64,000 nucleotides of DNA from assembly GCA_032622095.1 (NCBI GenBank), contig CP136064.1, positions 278,775,614-278,839,613 on the forward strand. Reading direction: 5' to 3'. The position numbers were made by a program, and so were the translations under genes. Origin of the DNA: Siphonodentalium dalli. Its lineage: Eukaryota > Mollusca > Scaphopoda > Gadilida > Siphonodentaliidae. Positions 45,713 to 57,079 of this stretch are shown piece by piece. Every line of letters starts with the position of its first letter. Position 1 is the stretch's first letter. The notes beneath the pieces are model-generated. The model ran no database searches. It had not been told where the DNA came from and saw only the letters and a program-made list of their open reading frames with translations.

Positions 45713-47925
45713 TATGTTTACCTGGATTGACTCTATGGTCATGTGTATGGCGAATAGGTATACATGTAGCGGCTGTATGGTCCATGGTGAGGTGAATATG
45801 TATACAATGAGTGACTGTATGCTCGTGAATGTAGTGAATATGTATACATAGAGTGACTTTTTGTCATGAGTCGGGTGTAGGTGTATACCTGGTGTTCATG
45901 CATGGTGACTCGTGGCTGTATCATCATTTGTGGTATGTACGGGTATAACCAAGTATGGCTGCATGCTAAGGTGTACGTGTTTAAAGTGGGTTACTATGTT
46001 GTCATTTTTGTGGTGTTTATGTACATATGGAGTGACTTGGGTAATGGGTGGGTTATATCTTGGTGGTAATGGGTGGGTTGTATCTTGGGTGGCTATCGCT
46101 TTCTACAATAACTCAAGGGTATGTTAATCAATAATGAGGTCATGTCAGAGAGTTCTCCATCTTGATGATGTTTATGTATATGGGGGATGTTAAGCGTGGA
46201 AAGCGATAGCCACCCATTAGCACACAGTCATTACATATATACATAAACACCACAGACATAACAATATAGTGCCCCACTGTATACATGTACACCTGATCCA
46301 TGACCACGGATGACCATACAGCCATGCGTCACAATGCAGGCACACCGGGTATACTCCTAAACATGACCCATAACCAGATAGTCACTCCCTGTGTACCCAT
46401 TCATCTCACCATTGGCCATAAGGTCACCCCCTGTATACCTATTCTCCAAACGCATGGTCAAATAGACAATCAATATCTACATCAACACCACAACAATGGC
46501 CATAATGTCATTCCGGTATACATATGCACCTCACCAATGGCCATATAGCCACTCGCTTCATACCCTCACCCATGTCACCTGGTATACTCCTTCATCTGAC
46601 CTATGGCCATATATAGTCACCCCGTGTGTACCTATTCAAAACATTCATACATGATCATGGTCAATCCTTGTATACATATTCGCCTCAACATTGGCCATGT
46701 CACTCCTTGTATCCCTATTTGTCACACCATAGCCGCATAGCCACTCAAGATATACGAATACACCCATCCATGTCACTATAGTCACTCCATGTATGCATGT
46801 GCACCTCATCCATGGCCATATAGCCACTCGCTATATACACATATATCCCTCGCCCATGACAATAAAGCAACACGTGTTATACTGGTATAACGTACACATG
46901 ACCATACCGCCACGAGTCACCAAACATGAGCACCAGGTATACTCATACGCCTGACACATGACCATTTAGTCACCCCCTGTATAGATGTTCATTACATTTG
47001 TGACCATACAGTCACTACTGTCTTGTATACCTACATGTTCTCATCTCACTATTAACCATACAGTCACTACTTGTATACCTATTTGACACACATAGTCATA
47101 TAACCACTCGATATACATATGCAGCTCACCCTAGACTATAGATTTACTCCAGGTATACATGTAAACCTCACTAATGGCCATTCAGCCCTTCCAGATATAC
47201 AAAAAAACGCACACACGACCACTCAAACACTCCATACTTGCATATAGCCATCCATGATAATACAGCTAAGCCTTATACACCCACAAATGATAATACATCC
47301 ACGAGATATATAAATATACATCCCACCATTACCACACGGACACTCCCTATATAACCACACCCTCGATAATGTCCACCAGCTTACTCCAGGTATTCATATT
47401 CAATCATGACCGTACAGTTATTCCATGTATACCTGTACACATTACCCGTAACCATAAAATCACTCCCTATTTATCCACACACCACATCCATGATCATACA
47501 GACAATACATGCACATACCTCCCAGGACCTTATAGTCACTCCATATATACATAATCAACACATAGATGACCATGTAGCTATATCCATACACCACACCAAT
47601 GACCATACAGGTACACCGGTTGCACCCGTACTGAATATACACAATCATACACCATAGAGTCACTCCATGCATACCAATTGACCTCACACCTGACCATGAC
47701 CTCTCACTGTATACCTAGATGCATCTTACCATGGACAACCCACTAATAACCATATAGTCACTCAGTGTATACCTACTCACATCAGTCATGACATACAATA
47801 ACTCCCTGTATACCTATTCACCTCACATATGATCATTGAGTAACTCCCTGGCTATGATCTTGGCATCCACACTGTATCATGTTGACATTTTTTTTTATCA
47901 TAATGGACCAGAATAGCCAAAGATC
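45713..47925. repeat. Degenerate satellite core of the 4.8-kb foldback
   Basis: Units of about 40-50 bp contain TGTATACCTATTCACCTCAC, CATGGCCATA and TAGTCACTCC. From 46200 to 47870 they read in this orientation, and from 45720 to 46110 in the opposite one (GTATACA..GAGTGAC). GGGTGGCTATCGCTTTC (46087) and GAAAGCGATAGCCACCC (46198) mark the turning point near 46150. Reading frames here are repeat artefacts. Confidence 0.75.
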
Positions 47926-49202
47926 CATCTCAGTTCTGTATCAAAGTTCTGCCCATTTCCTTTCAATAAATGTGGCCAAAATTACAAAAGAGGTTCTCAG
48001 CAAAATTGCATACTTTAAAATTAATTTGTCATGCTCCAAAAGGAACTGAGACAACCAGAATAGAACATGTAGTTGTCAGTTAATTAAATAACATGTATAA
48101 TAACCAAGTGAGTGCTACCTTTTCGGATAATGCAGAGAATGTTCGGGATATATGTAAAAAATTAACATTCTACAAATTTGGTTGCCATTTTGGAAGCCAT
48201 CTTGAGCAATTCAGTCTATAAACACTGTAGTGTGATACATTTAAAATAGACCAAAACAATAAACACCTTTCACTCCAAAGATAGTTATATTTTACCTGAA
48301 AAAATGGTCCAAACCTGAAAAGTGAATTTTTGCCCATATTTATGTCAAGTTTTTGAGAGAAAAGTCCAATATTTTTGACGATGTCAGGGGTGACAATAGT
48401 AACAATTAACCATGGTGCATCAGACATGTTAGTATTCAATGTATAAAATGCAGAATAGCCAATTTTATACATCAACCACAACTTGTAAGCGATTGCAGGA
48501 CACGCTGGTGTAATATTTACCATTTTCCATATTTTGGCGGCCATATTGGCAGCCATTTTGAGCCAAAGTAAGAATTTTGGTTCCAGTGATTTGGAATATT
48601 AATAGTTAATGATATGCCTCACTTACATTACAAAGTTCTGTTCATTTCTTGTTGAAATATGACTAGAATCCCAATTGTGATTTTTTGTGAAATTTTATAC
48701 CGCATTCTGTAAAATCGAATTTTTGAGGGATCGGAAGGGGTTAGGACCCCAATAATTGCATATTTCGTTGCTCCAATGATCAGTTAATATACAAAACACA
48801 AAATAAAGTTGCATTACTCAACCAGTTCCAAACAGCATGAATTGATCTAGAAGACATTTGTGAAAAAATGTTATATTTTCAACTTCCGGTGGCCATTTTG
48901 GCGGCCATCTTGGATGGTGAGTTTAAATTTTGGCTAAAAAATGTGTCATTATGTCCCAGCTTCACGAAAATATATACATTTGTATACATTTTACAAGATT
49001 TTCCCGCTATAATTTGCATAAACTGTCTGGGCTGAAAAACGGCGGCCATGATGGACGCCATTTTGTCTGGAGTCTACGCGGCCACTTTTTTTTCTTGTTA
49101 ACATTGCTTAAAAGTTGAAGGACATAATAAGGAACAAAATGAGTGGGGTGAAGTTAAGTCCCAGGGGGGGGTGCAAGGGTACCCCTATTGGCTCCCGGAC
49201 TA
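47926..49202 (-). repeat. Right arm of the 4.8-kb foldback element
   Basis: Reverse complement of 44413-45712, with mismatches throughout but few indels. The paired ATGGC motifs are present in mirror image, for example near 48890-48915 and 49045-49060. It ends ...GGCTCCCGGACTA. Confidence 0.85.
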
Positions 49203-49498
49203 ACAGTTATTCTATATAATATACCATCGTCCACGCAGCTTCCAGGCAGAGCAGAGTGTTATTTTAATGACTAATTGGGGTGGGCAGTAAGACAGCCAAT
49301 TATTGGATATGCCCTCCCCAGGCAAGGAGCACTCAGCCCATCTGGTGGATAGTTATCCCAGATGGGTTAGCATAGATTTTGTTGTATTTTCTTTTAATCT
49401 GTATTAACTTTGTTATCTTCATTATTATTTGTGCATATTTTGTTGGAGTTGCTCTTTGTCAATAAATTATCTCTCTCTCAATAAATTATCTCTCTCTG
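49203..49498 (+). mobile_element. Probable LINE 3' end (UTR only)
   Basis: There are inverted CCCATCTGG / CCAGATGGG motifs (49338-49366), then AATAAATTATCTCTCTCTC twice (49461 and 49479). An AATAAA-type signal followed by a TCTC tail matches the tail of the LINE inside the DIRS element (54671). No coding part remains. The assignment rests on the tail style. Confidence 0.45.
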
Positions 49499-49855
49499 TA
49501 TGTACGGCATTGAGAGGTTATCGAGAAAGAGCCGAGTCCGAGTTGACATTATTGTGTGACCGGGATGCTGGATAGCGACTGGGGTGGGGTGGGCGAATCA
49601 GATCATGTATCTTACTGTCTATAGTCATATTGGCCTTATATTCGCATATGGATCTTAGACTTGCATGGGTTCCACGATGTAAATTCGAACATGCATGAGT
49701 ACATCACAGGCTGTTAAAATGACGAGCTTTGCCTTTACTGGTGAGTGGCGGTATCAGAAATAAGACAATATAAGTCTACACTAAACTAAACAAGAAAACT
49801 AAGATGCATGCATCAGGTCGGCCGTGAACTATCTACCATAGAATTGTTGTAGCTA
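49499..49855. other. Gene-free spacer
   Basis: AGATGCATGCATCAG at 49802 and CTACACTAAACTAAA near 49785 recur at about 21741 and 54260 respectively, so this is probably old repeat debris. Confidence 0.4.
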
Positions 49856-50247
49856 TCGATTATACATTTTGGAACACCTGTCTGTATGTATGTGTGTATG
49901 CATGAATGCATGTGTGTATGTGTTATAGACTCTAACACTGCTCGACTGATCCGACTCGGATTTGGTATTTAACGTGTCAACTTTACCTCGCTCATAGGCA
50001 TGTTTCTGGACCTTGACCGATCCGACTAAAAATTTGTGTGTAGGACTACTTCGATCCCGGGAGCAATATGGACGGGTCCAATTTCACGTGGGACCATGTT
50101 CTCGAACGTGCTGATGTAGGCATGTTTCTGGACTAATTGAACAATAGTTTGGCCAGACGCTGTATATACTGGGTACTGTCCAGATGGAGGCGATCACAAA
50201 AAAAAAAATCCCTAAATAGCCCGAACGAAGTCGAGTACATCAGCTAG
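49856..50247 (+). mobile_element. Helitron-like non-autonomous element F
   Basis: Starts TCGATTATACATTTTGG after A, then TCTG/TATG microsatellite. The core has CGACTGATCCGACTCGG and GCATGTTTCTGGAC twice (49998 and 50129). Ends with an imperfect CCCGAACGAAGTCGAG hairpin and TACATCAGCTAG followed by T. Same architecture as elements A-E. Confidence 0.7.
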
Positions 50248-50746
50248 TTTAATATATATTTTGGACATTTGTCTGTCTGTTTGTCTGTTAGCTATGGCCG
50301 GGAAAACTGCCGGACAGATTGGACGAAATTTGATACCTAGGGGAAATTATTTCCAGGGAGTATTTTGGACGGGTCAAATCTTGATCCCGACCTGACTTTG
50401 ACATTCAAAAAGATCAATTCAGGGTCAAATCTGGTAAAACGGAAGTATTTCAACGAAATATAATACCTACTGTTACTTTTGTCCCAGGAGTATTTCGGGT
50501 GGGTCAAATTATGACCCTGACCTGATCTTGACATTCAAAATTGTCAATTCAAGGTCAAATCGGGTAAAGCCGGGCGGATTTCGACGGGTACTTTTGTCGT
50601 GACTTTTGTCCGGGGAGTGTTTTGGACGGGTCAAATCGTGACCCGACATGACGTTCACCTTTAAAATGGTCAATTCAAGGTTAAATCGCGCAATTCTCCG
50701 AAAATCAGAGGGGAACATCCCGGACGAAGTAGGGTCCACCAGCTAC
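50248..50746 (+). mobile_element. Helitron-like non-autonomous element G
   Basis: It follows F's CTAG directly, beginning TTTAATATATATTTTGGAC (TT instead of TC). After a TCTG/TTTG microsatellite, the core is of the C/D type with GGTCAAATC.TGA.CC and TTCAAGGTCAAA repeats. It ends with a CCCGGACGAAGTAGGG hairpin and CACCAGCTAC (CTAC instead of CTAG). Terminal decay suggests it is older than C and D. Confidence 0.65.
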
Positions 50747-52477
50747 TATTATATATTTCTAGATTTAGTTACAAACTAAATACCTGTATATTGTACAAAG
50801 AAATGTTTGACAAATATATCTGTATCAATATTACCATACGGGTCATTACAATAGATACGACGAAACAAATTTTGAAGGGTGCATGGTATCAGGTAAATTT
50901 TTATATTTCAAATGATGACAGGAATGCGGAAAGTTGAAGTACCTACGTAATACTGGCTATCCGAATGAAGTGATATACATGTATATAAAAACCAAAATAG
51001 AAGATGACTGCTGGCGACAATGTTTTCCAAAAAACTTCAAAGCATTCGATAGCTCCCATCTAGTTGTCAGCCCGAAGATCAATATAAAGTGCGGTGACTA
51101 TCAGATGAGGGATATGACTGTACAGTTGCTAAACAATTCAGTCACGCAAAAGAGGATCAAACAGTAAGATACCAAATTGCTGCCTGTGGTAATGTTTTTT
51201 AACGAAATTCGGGAAAATTAGATTACTCTCACCCTGGTTATCCAGAAGATCATTGTGGAATCTGGTGACGATCGGACAAGGGGTGTCGTCTGTAGGATCA
51301 ACCAAATTATTTAGCCATACAAATAGTAAAATTCAAGATCACCGCTGGCAGTGATGTCTTCACAAGGACAGCTTGAGAACAAAACATGGCTCACATCTAG
51401 CGGTGACCCAAACTATCCACATGAGAAAACAATAAAAGCTGGCTGCAGGGTGCGCCAATTGATTCAAATTCGAAATTTAACAGGGTGTACTGCTTGTGGC
51501 CATGTTTTCCCCGCAAATTTGATAGACTGATGGACAAAACCACTGAATCCGTTGAATCAATATACATGTATACATGGATTAATTTATATGCATTGTTATA
51601 CACAGTACTGGTATATAAAGGTACTGAAAATAACAATATTACTAGTATACACAAAATAAACCATATACATGTATCATCGCTATGGGTTCTAATATCCGAA
51701 TATAACTTGGTGTGAATTGAAGAGTGGTGGTGTCTCAAGCATATCTAACCCTCCGCGTTAGAAACATGCCATTAAATGTCATAAGTATAATCTAGCTTGA
51801 GGACAGAAGTTATCCATAAAACCCCCCTTAATTCAACCAGGTCCTCGCGCGATGTATGGTCGATCACATGATGATCTAGGGGGGATTAGAATTGTTGTAT
51901 AAAAACAGCACTGCATGTAAATATAAAATAAAATAGTGCTACATCTTATTACAGATTATTGCCATATATAATCAGTGACTATACAGACAGTCTGACAAAA
52001 TAAAGTTTCAGTGACACTCTATCTGCAGAGGGGAATAATTCCATCTGTTACAGTCAATGGAGCAATTATGAATCTGGAAAGGTGAAATTTCTAAGTAATA
52101 CTAGATATCGACATGACGCGATAACATAGTGCAGTTAAAATGTATATATTGTGCGGACCAGCTTAATTCTTGTTGGACAGCGCAACTTAGCGTCGCCGGG
52201 AACCGAGTGCCAGCTTCCGGGATCACGCCGGGCAGAACCGAAACTGAATCCAAACAAGATACATCGTAAATAATTGTTGTTGCTGAATCAAGTGTAATCT
52301 TCGTATTTCTACATATATATTCGTGAGTATAATATCCTTTTCTATTCTATATATAATAATCTTACATTAATAAAAAATATTTGATAGCTCTCATCTGATA
52401 GATCAATATCAAGATAGATATGAAGTTTGGTGATGATCGGATGAGTGAAGTGGACTGTGCTAAACGGTTTAGTAATG
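50747..52477. other. Gene-free stretch with faint repeated coding-like modules
   Basis: Four degenerate modules can be read on the plus strand. 50934-51165 encodes KYLRNTGYPNEVI.. and KINIKCGDYQMRD. 51205-51300 encodes DYSHPGYPED and KIIVESGDDRTRG. 51384-51450 encodes TWLTSSGDPNYPHEK. 52070-52470 encodes KVKFLSNTRY and, in another frame, KIDMKFGDDRM. The shared pattern (Y/W-L-x-S/N-x-G-Y/D-P-N, then K-I-x-[VMI]-K-x-G-D-x-[RQ]) suggests exons of a repeated extracellular domain, loosely CUB-like at its start, now with stops and frameshifts. I cannot name the family. Confidence 0.35.
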
Positions 52478-52783
52478 CTTAAAAAGATTTTTACCTTAAT
52501 ATTTTTATGTTCACTTTATAAACTTCACTGAGTCATCTTTGTCATGTATTGAGTTTGATATCTTTTGTTAAGAGTTTATAAATCATGTATGTCTCATGTT
52601 TGTTATTTTACTTTATGTGTTTATTATCATTAAATAAAGTTGCATTCCTTAAAAAGATTCTTACCTCAATGTTTTTATGTTAACTTTATAAACTCCACTG
52701 AGTCATCTTTGTCATGTATTGAATTTGATATCTTTTGTTAACAGTTATAAATTATGTATGTCTCGTGTTCGTTATTATATTAT
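52478..52783. repeat. Two-copy 170-bp tandem duplication
   Basis: CTTAAAAAGATTTTTACCTT (52478) and CTTAAAAAGATTCTTACCTC (52648) begin copies that share GAGTCATCTTTGTCATGTAT and GATATCTTTTGTTAA. Each has ATTAAATAAAG-like AT-rich sequence, as in a 3' UTR. Confidence 0.8.
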
Positions 52784-54054
52784 ATACACTTTATAGTGTG
52801 TTTCAGAACGAAAAAAAAATGAATAAAATCAACAAATTTGTAAATTTAAAAACAATTCAAACGTTGTTGTATTCCATGTCCCAGCCCGGACATATACACC
52901 AAATTTCAACAATATTCATTGAGAAACAACGGACCAAACGCCATATAACACCCCGTATGCATCTTTTATTCCGAGTTGGCCTTTTATTCCGAGTTGGCAC
53001 GCGTCGATTGGGGCGAGTTAGCCCTGGGGCGAGTACGCCGATTCCGACACCTTTTCTATTTGCAGCAGGTATACGTTTACGCGTAATTTAATTTACAAAG
53101 TTCCCCAATTGGTATCGTAAATAGAGCGACCTTATTTGACAGAGAATGCCTCTGTTATTGATTATAAAGTTGCTATAGATTAAAAACGACAATTCACATG
53201 CTCGTTCAAGCGCAGTAGTCAATTTTCCCCATGTTAAAGGACATCCACAAATACTAAATAACGCTAACCTACTGCCGAATGGTTTACACGACAGCTGTTA
53301 ACATATTTGGGCTGAATTCATCTGACGCGGTATTATTCCTCAAAATAAACAACAAAACCATCGTTACTTGGAAATGTAGTTTGGGCTAACATTTACATAA
53401 ATCCTCCACATCATTATTCCGACACACACGTCAGATGAAAAACACACATGAAGTAACCGGCCAAATTGGCCGAAATAACAACTAAACACATGTTTGAGCA
53501 GATAGCCAGTGTTTATTCGCAGAAGTTGACACCAGATGGGCACACCAAAAACCGCTGGATGTACAACATATACAACATTCATTACAAATTAATATGTGTG
53601 AGCATCTCAGTTCAATAGTATATTCACATATTGTAATTCCGATAATTATACTGTAATAATTAACATGTCATTCTATGCACAAGAATCCTACACAAATCTC
53701 CAGCAGTTTCCGGTTAGAATTCCTGCGATAAACCAGAGATAAAACCACATTTTGTGGGGAAAACTCTGGAAGCATTGGATGCTGCGTGCCCAGTGAACAT
53801 AATTTTTATGTTGTCATATATATGTAACATGTCACATTCGAAACGTATGTTTATGTGCGTTTACGAGGCGTTTACGAGACGTTTCCGTCCGCTTCGCGAT
53901 TATATATAACGTTTCATTAATTAATGTGTTATACATCTGTATGTAATAAATCTTCTTCGATATGTAATTATTAATTTGTACAATTATATTACCATAATGG
54001 TTCTAATGTAACTAGTACCTATACTCATATAAAATTATTTTTACTCAGATATGT
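52784..54054. other. Mostly gene-free; contains a 40-bp repeat of the DIRS-like element's end
   Basis: Positions 53473-53512 (AAATAACAACTAAACACATG...) repeat 54272-54311 exactly. In a Ngaro-type layout this could be part of the B2 repeat. A TTTTATTCCGAGTTGGC pair lies at 52966-53002. No host gene is recognised. Confidence 0.45.
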
Positions 54055-54257
54055 GGAATTTAAGTTGTCACTCCTGGCGAAAAACTGGCTAAAGTGACCC
54101 AACTTTATTATGCGCTAACGAAATTACTCACTCACTCAGTGAACTCCAATAATCGTTAGCCAATTACCTACTGATACTCTAGACAACTCAGTTGTATTCA
54201 CACGATACGCTACAGACAATAGTTTTGGGCTAATCTACGAAACGCTCAAAACATGTA
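54055..54257 (-). repeat. 3'-side direct repeat (A2) of the DIRS/Ngaro element
   Basis: From GGAATTTAAGTTGTCACTCC to CGCTCAAAACATGTA. It differs from 59500-59702 at only a few positions (for example A/T near 54063 and G/A near 54076), so the insertion is relatively young despite the disabled genes. Confidence 0.85.
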
Positions 54258-54529
54258 GTCTACACTAAACTAAATAACAACTAAACACATGTTTGAGCAG
54301 ATAGCCAGTGTCTGCTAAATTAACGTTCAAAAGAATAAGTGCGGCTGCCCAAAAGATTTCTTTTGAGCTCGGTTATGGTTGATCTATTAATATCTTTCTT
54401 ATTTGAGAATTGAGAAATGTTTGTTTCACTCTGAATAATGACAATTATGCATATGTCGGCGATGACAAAGTATATCAAGTAACAATGGTGTATCCTGTCT
54501 ATCTGACAGTACACATGCAATTTTAAGTT

Positions 54530-56998
54530 TTATAAATTGAGGCTTCTGGATACATGCAACCTGGATTCTAACGAATCCACTACATAACCGTCCTTGGCGG
54601 ACTCAGATTGCCATCTACCGTGGCGTTTCCAACATCTGTCGTTGACGCCTGACCTGGCGGCTTCTGTAGAGAGAGAGATGTTTATTCCTCCAAATATGGA
54701 GACAATATGATACAATGTATATACACAAATTATCTGGTGACATATATATACAATACAACATAACTGTAGAAGGCTAATTTTAGGTAGTTAGTTTCACTCA
54801 GGTAAACCCGTCCGTAAAACGGTGACGGTGTTAAGATACCAGGAGGTCAGATGACTTTAGAGTCACCATATCGAAACCGAATAAGAGTTCGCATATACTT
54901 ATAAATATGTTGCGGTCATCATTCATGCGAGACTAGATGTCAACCAACTTCAGTCCGCATATAATTTGCAATTGAAGCGATGTGTAAATAGACAAATGTT
55001 AAACAAACAAATGGATTACGTTACTTAGATATCCGATATGATCATGAAAAAATCTTAATCAGAGCATAGGATGAAAATAAACCGCACACATCGCTTTAAA
55101 AGAAGATATTCATCGCATAGCAGTTCAATTTGCATTGGCATACAACCGCCAAGGCAGTATGCAAGGAATGTATCTGTATTCATGTTGTCAAGAAGGATAA
55201 ATGTTTCAATTCCAAACTTGTCTATCAATGAATACCAAAATTCGTTTTGTACCATCTGTGTAAACTCGGATGTGCACTCCGAATACCTATGAAACGAGAG
55301 ATTTGAATATGTATGGTTGCAGCGACTGCATTGAGTGTCATTATCATAGGGTGGTTTTGGTCAAAATATTGGCCATCTTGATGCAGATTGGAAAATAATC
55401 TGGTTCTTCTCGAGAAAGCTGCCAAAGTTTCCACAGTGACTGGTTGTTGGGTTTTACCTTGAAGAGAAATGACAAAGAATCGTCTCTCTGATCACTCTGG
55501 CTCACCCCACGCGAGTAGTGGGCAGAGAGAAATATTTTGACAATGCGCTTCCAAGTAGACTGAGTCGGAAAGATACCCGTTTCCGTAAATGATTGAAGAT
55601 AATGGTATAAGTTGAATCTATGAAGAGTATCGGTGATATCTTTCAGAAACCCTGTCAACGGCCGACCGTAGATTCGGTTCACATGATAATTGAATAGGAA
55701 TATATCAAGAGCTGCTATGTGATTCTGGGGTAAGTTAATCATTGTTCCAAGAAACAATAATTTTCTCCTGTGAATTTCGTACTCAATAGGGAGAAGTCCG
55801 AGTAATGATAGGGATAATATAGTATTACTGCGTTTCGGAATGCGCTGTAAATTCTTAATACACATGCATGCGGTAAGCGCGTTCCAACGTCGTATACTGT
55901 GTGTGTGACAAACCCCACCATGATTCACAACCATAGAAAGCTTTGGGAATAACGATATGCTTCAGAATCTTTAAGTTGGTTAAAGGTGAGAATTCGGTTG
56001 AAACTGGTGAGCGACAAGCTGAAAATAAGCATTTGCGTAGCATGTCAGTAGCCTTCTCAACTTTTGGGTTCTGTTGACCAGTCGAGCTCTGAATAATACC
56101 CAGATGAGATACTTCATCTACGTTGGCGATATGTCTCGGACCGAGCTCCCATGGTCTATCCTCAGTGTGACGCTGGTTTAGGGAGGTGCCAAATATAACA
56201 ACTTTGCTTTTCTCATGTGAGAACTGGAAGCGCTACGGGTTGTGATACATTCTCTAGCCCTGGTATAACTTAAGGGCTTATTCTTATATACCAATTTGTT
56301 TGACCCCTTTGAACCGAACATGGGCGTGAAGAAATACATGTCTGATTTAATATCTAAGTTGGCCACATTAATATATTTAGAAATAATTGTTAAAGGACAT
56401 GCTACTGTGTTTCCTTTGGCAATCACGATTTCGCTGCCCTGTCTATATTGATCTGTTTTACTCTTTTCAATAATCAATTTCAAATGATCTGGCAATATTT
56501 CAATATTACTGCATTTTAGTGCTTGAAGTTCCGAAAACCTTAAAAATCCACTGAATCCGAGAACTATCATAGATAGATCTCTAATTACTGTCAAATCTGT
56601 TGAATCAGCATATTTTGTACAAATGTTAATGACTCGTCAGAGTAAACAGGGTCCTTCTTTTGGATTTTCTTTGTACATAATCTCTTTGCTGCCTCGACGA
56701 TTCCGGTAACGAATCCGTTTGATGTCGGATCCAAATGTCCATGTAACTCGTGAATCCATTTTATAGCGTATTTTGCTGAAGACACCACGTTATGCGAACT
56801 TCCGTTGTCCACGAGGCTGGTTAGAAATAGCGCCACGTGTACAGAGTCCGCTGGCATAACCGTTCCTCCTATACCGCGAACAAAGTCAGTCCCCCGCCGG
56901 AATTGTGAATATTTCGACACTGTACTGTCCGCTCGGGATCGCAACAACAATGCGGCCATCTTACTGCTAAATACGTCGGTTTTGTTTGATTCTGTCAT
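54530..56998 (-). pseudogene. DIRS/Ngaro tyrosine recombinase, split by a LINE
   Basis: The recombinase would integrate the circular DNA copy of the retrotransposon. The N-terminal core-binding part is at 56998-56620 (SRADSTVSKYSQFRRG.., VALFLTSLVDNG). After a frameshift near 56615 comes the catalytic part (TDLTVIRDLSMIVLGFSGF then LRFSEL with the first Arg; IIEKSKTDQYRQG), to RARECITT at 56230. After the LINE, 54670-54530 encodes EAARSGVNDRCWKRHGRWQS and GYVVDSLESRL with the distal His/Trp and the nucleophile Tyr. Comparison with the family suggests 20-25 residues, including the HxxR motif, are missing at the insertion point. Confidence 0.85.
54671..56228 (-). pseudogene. 5'-truncated LINE inserted in the DIRS/Ngaro recombinase
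   Basis: The minus-strand reading starts inside an RT (RFQFSHEKSKVVIFG, the motif following the catalytic box; no YADD). It continues VSHLGIIQSS, ILKHIVIPKAFYGCESWWG (about 55930), KNLQRIPKRSNTILSLSLLG and LLPIEYEIHRRKLLFLG, and ends with a CSRC...H...C knuckle (about 55300). Frameshifts lie near 55865 and 55345. The 3' UTR ends with a stem-loop (CTCC..GGAG), AATAAACATCTCTCTCTC, next to the recombinase codons at 54670. It is a different LINE family from the one at 23.6-25.9 kb. Confidence 0.85.
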
Positions 56999-57079
56999 CT
57001 AGCGCCGTTCGTATCTGTTGTGATAACCCTAAAAGACGAAAGATTAGTCAATTTTGTTTTTAATCACATGACATTATAA

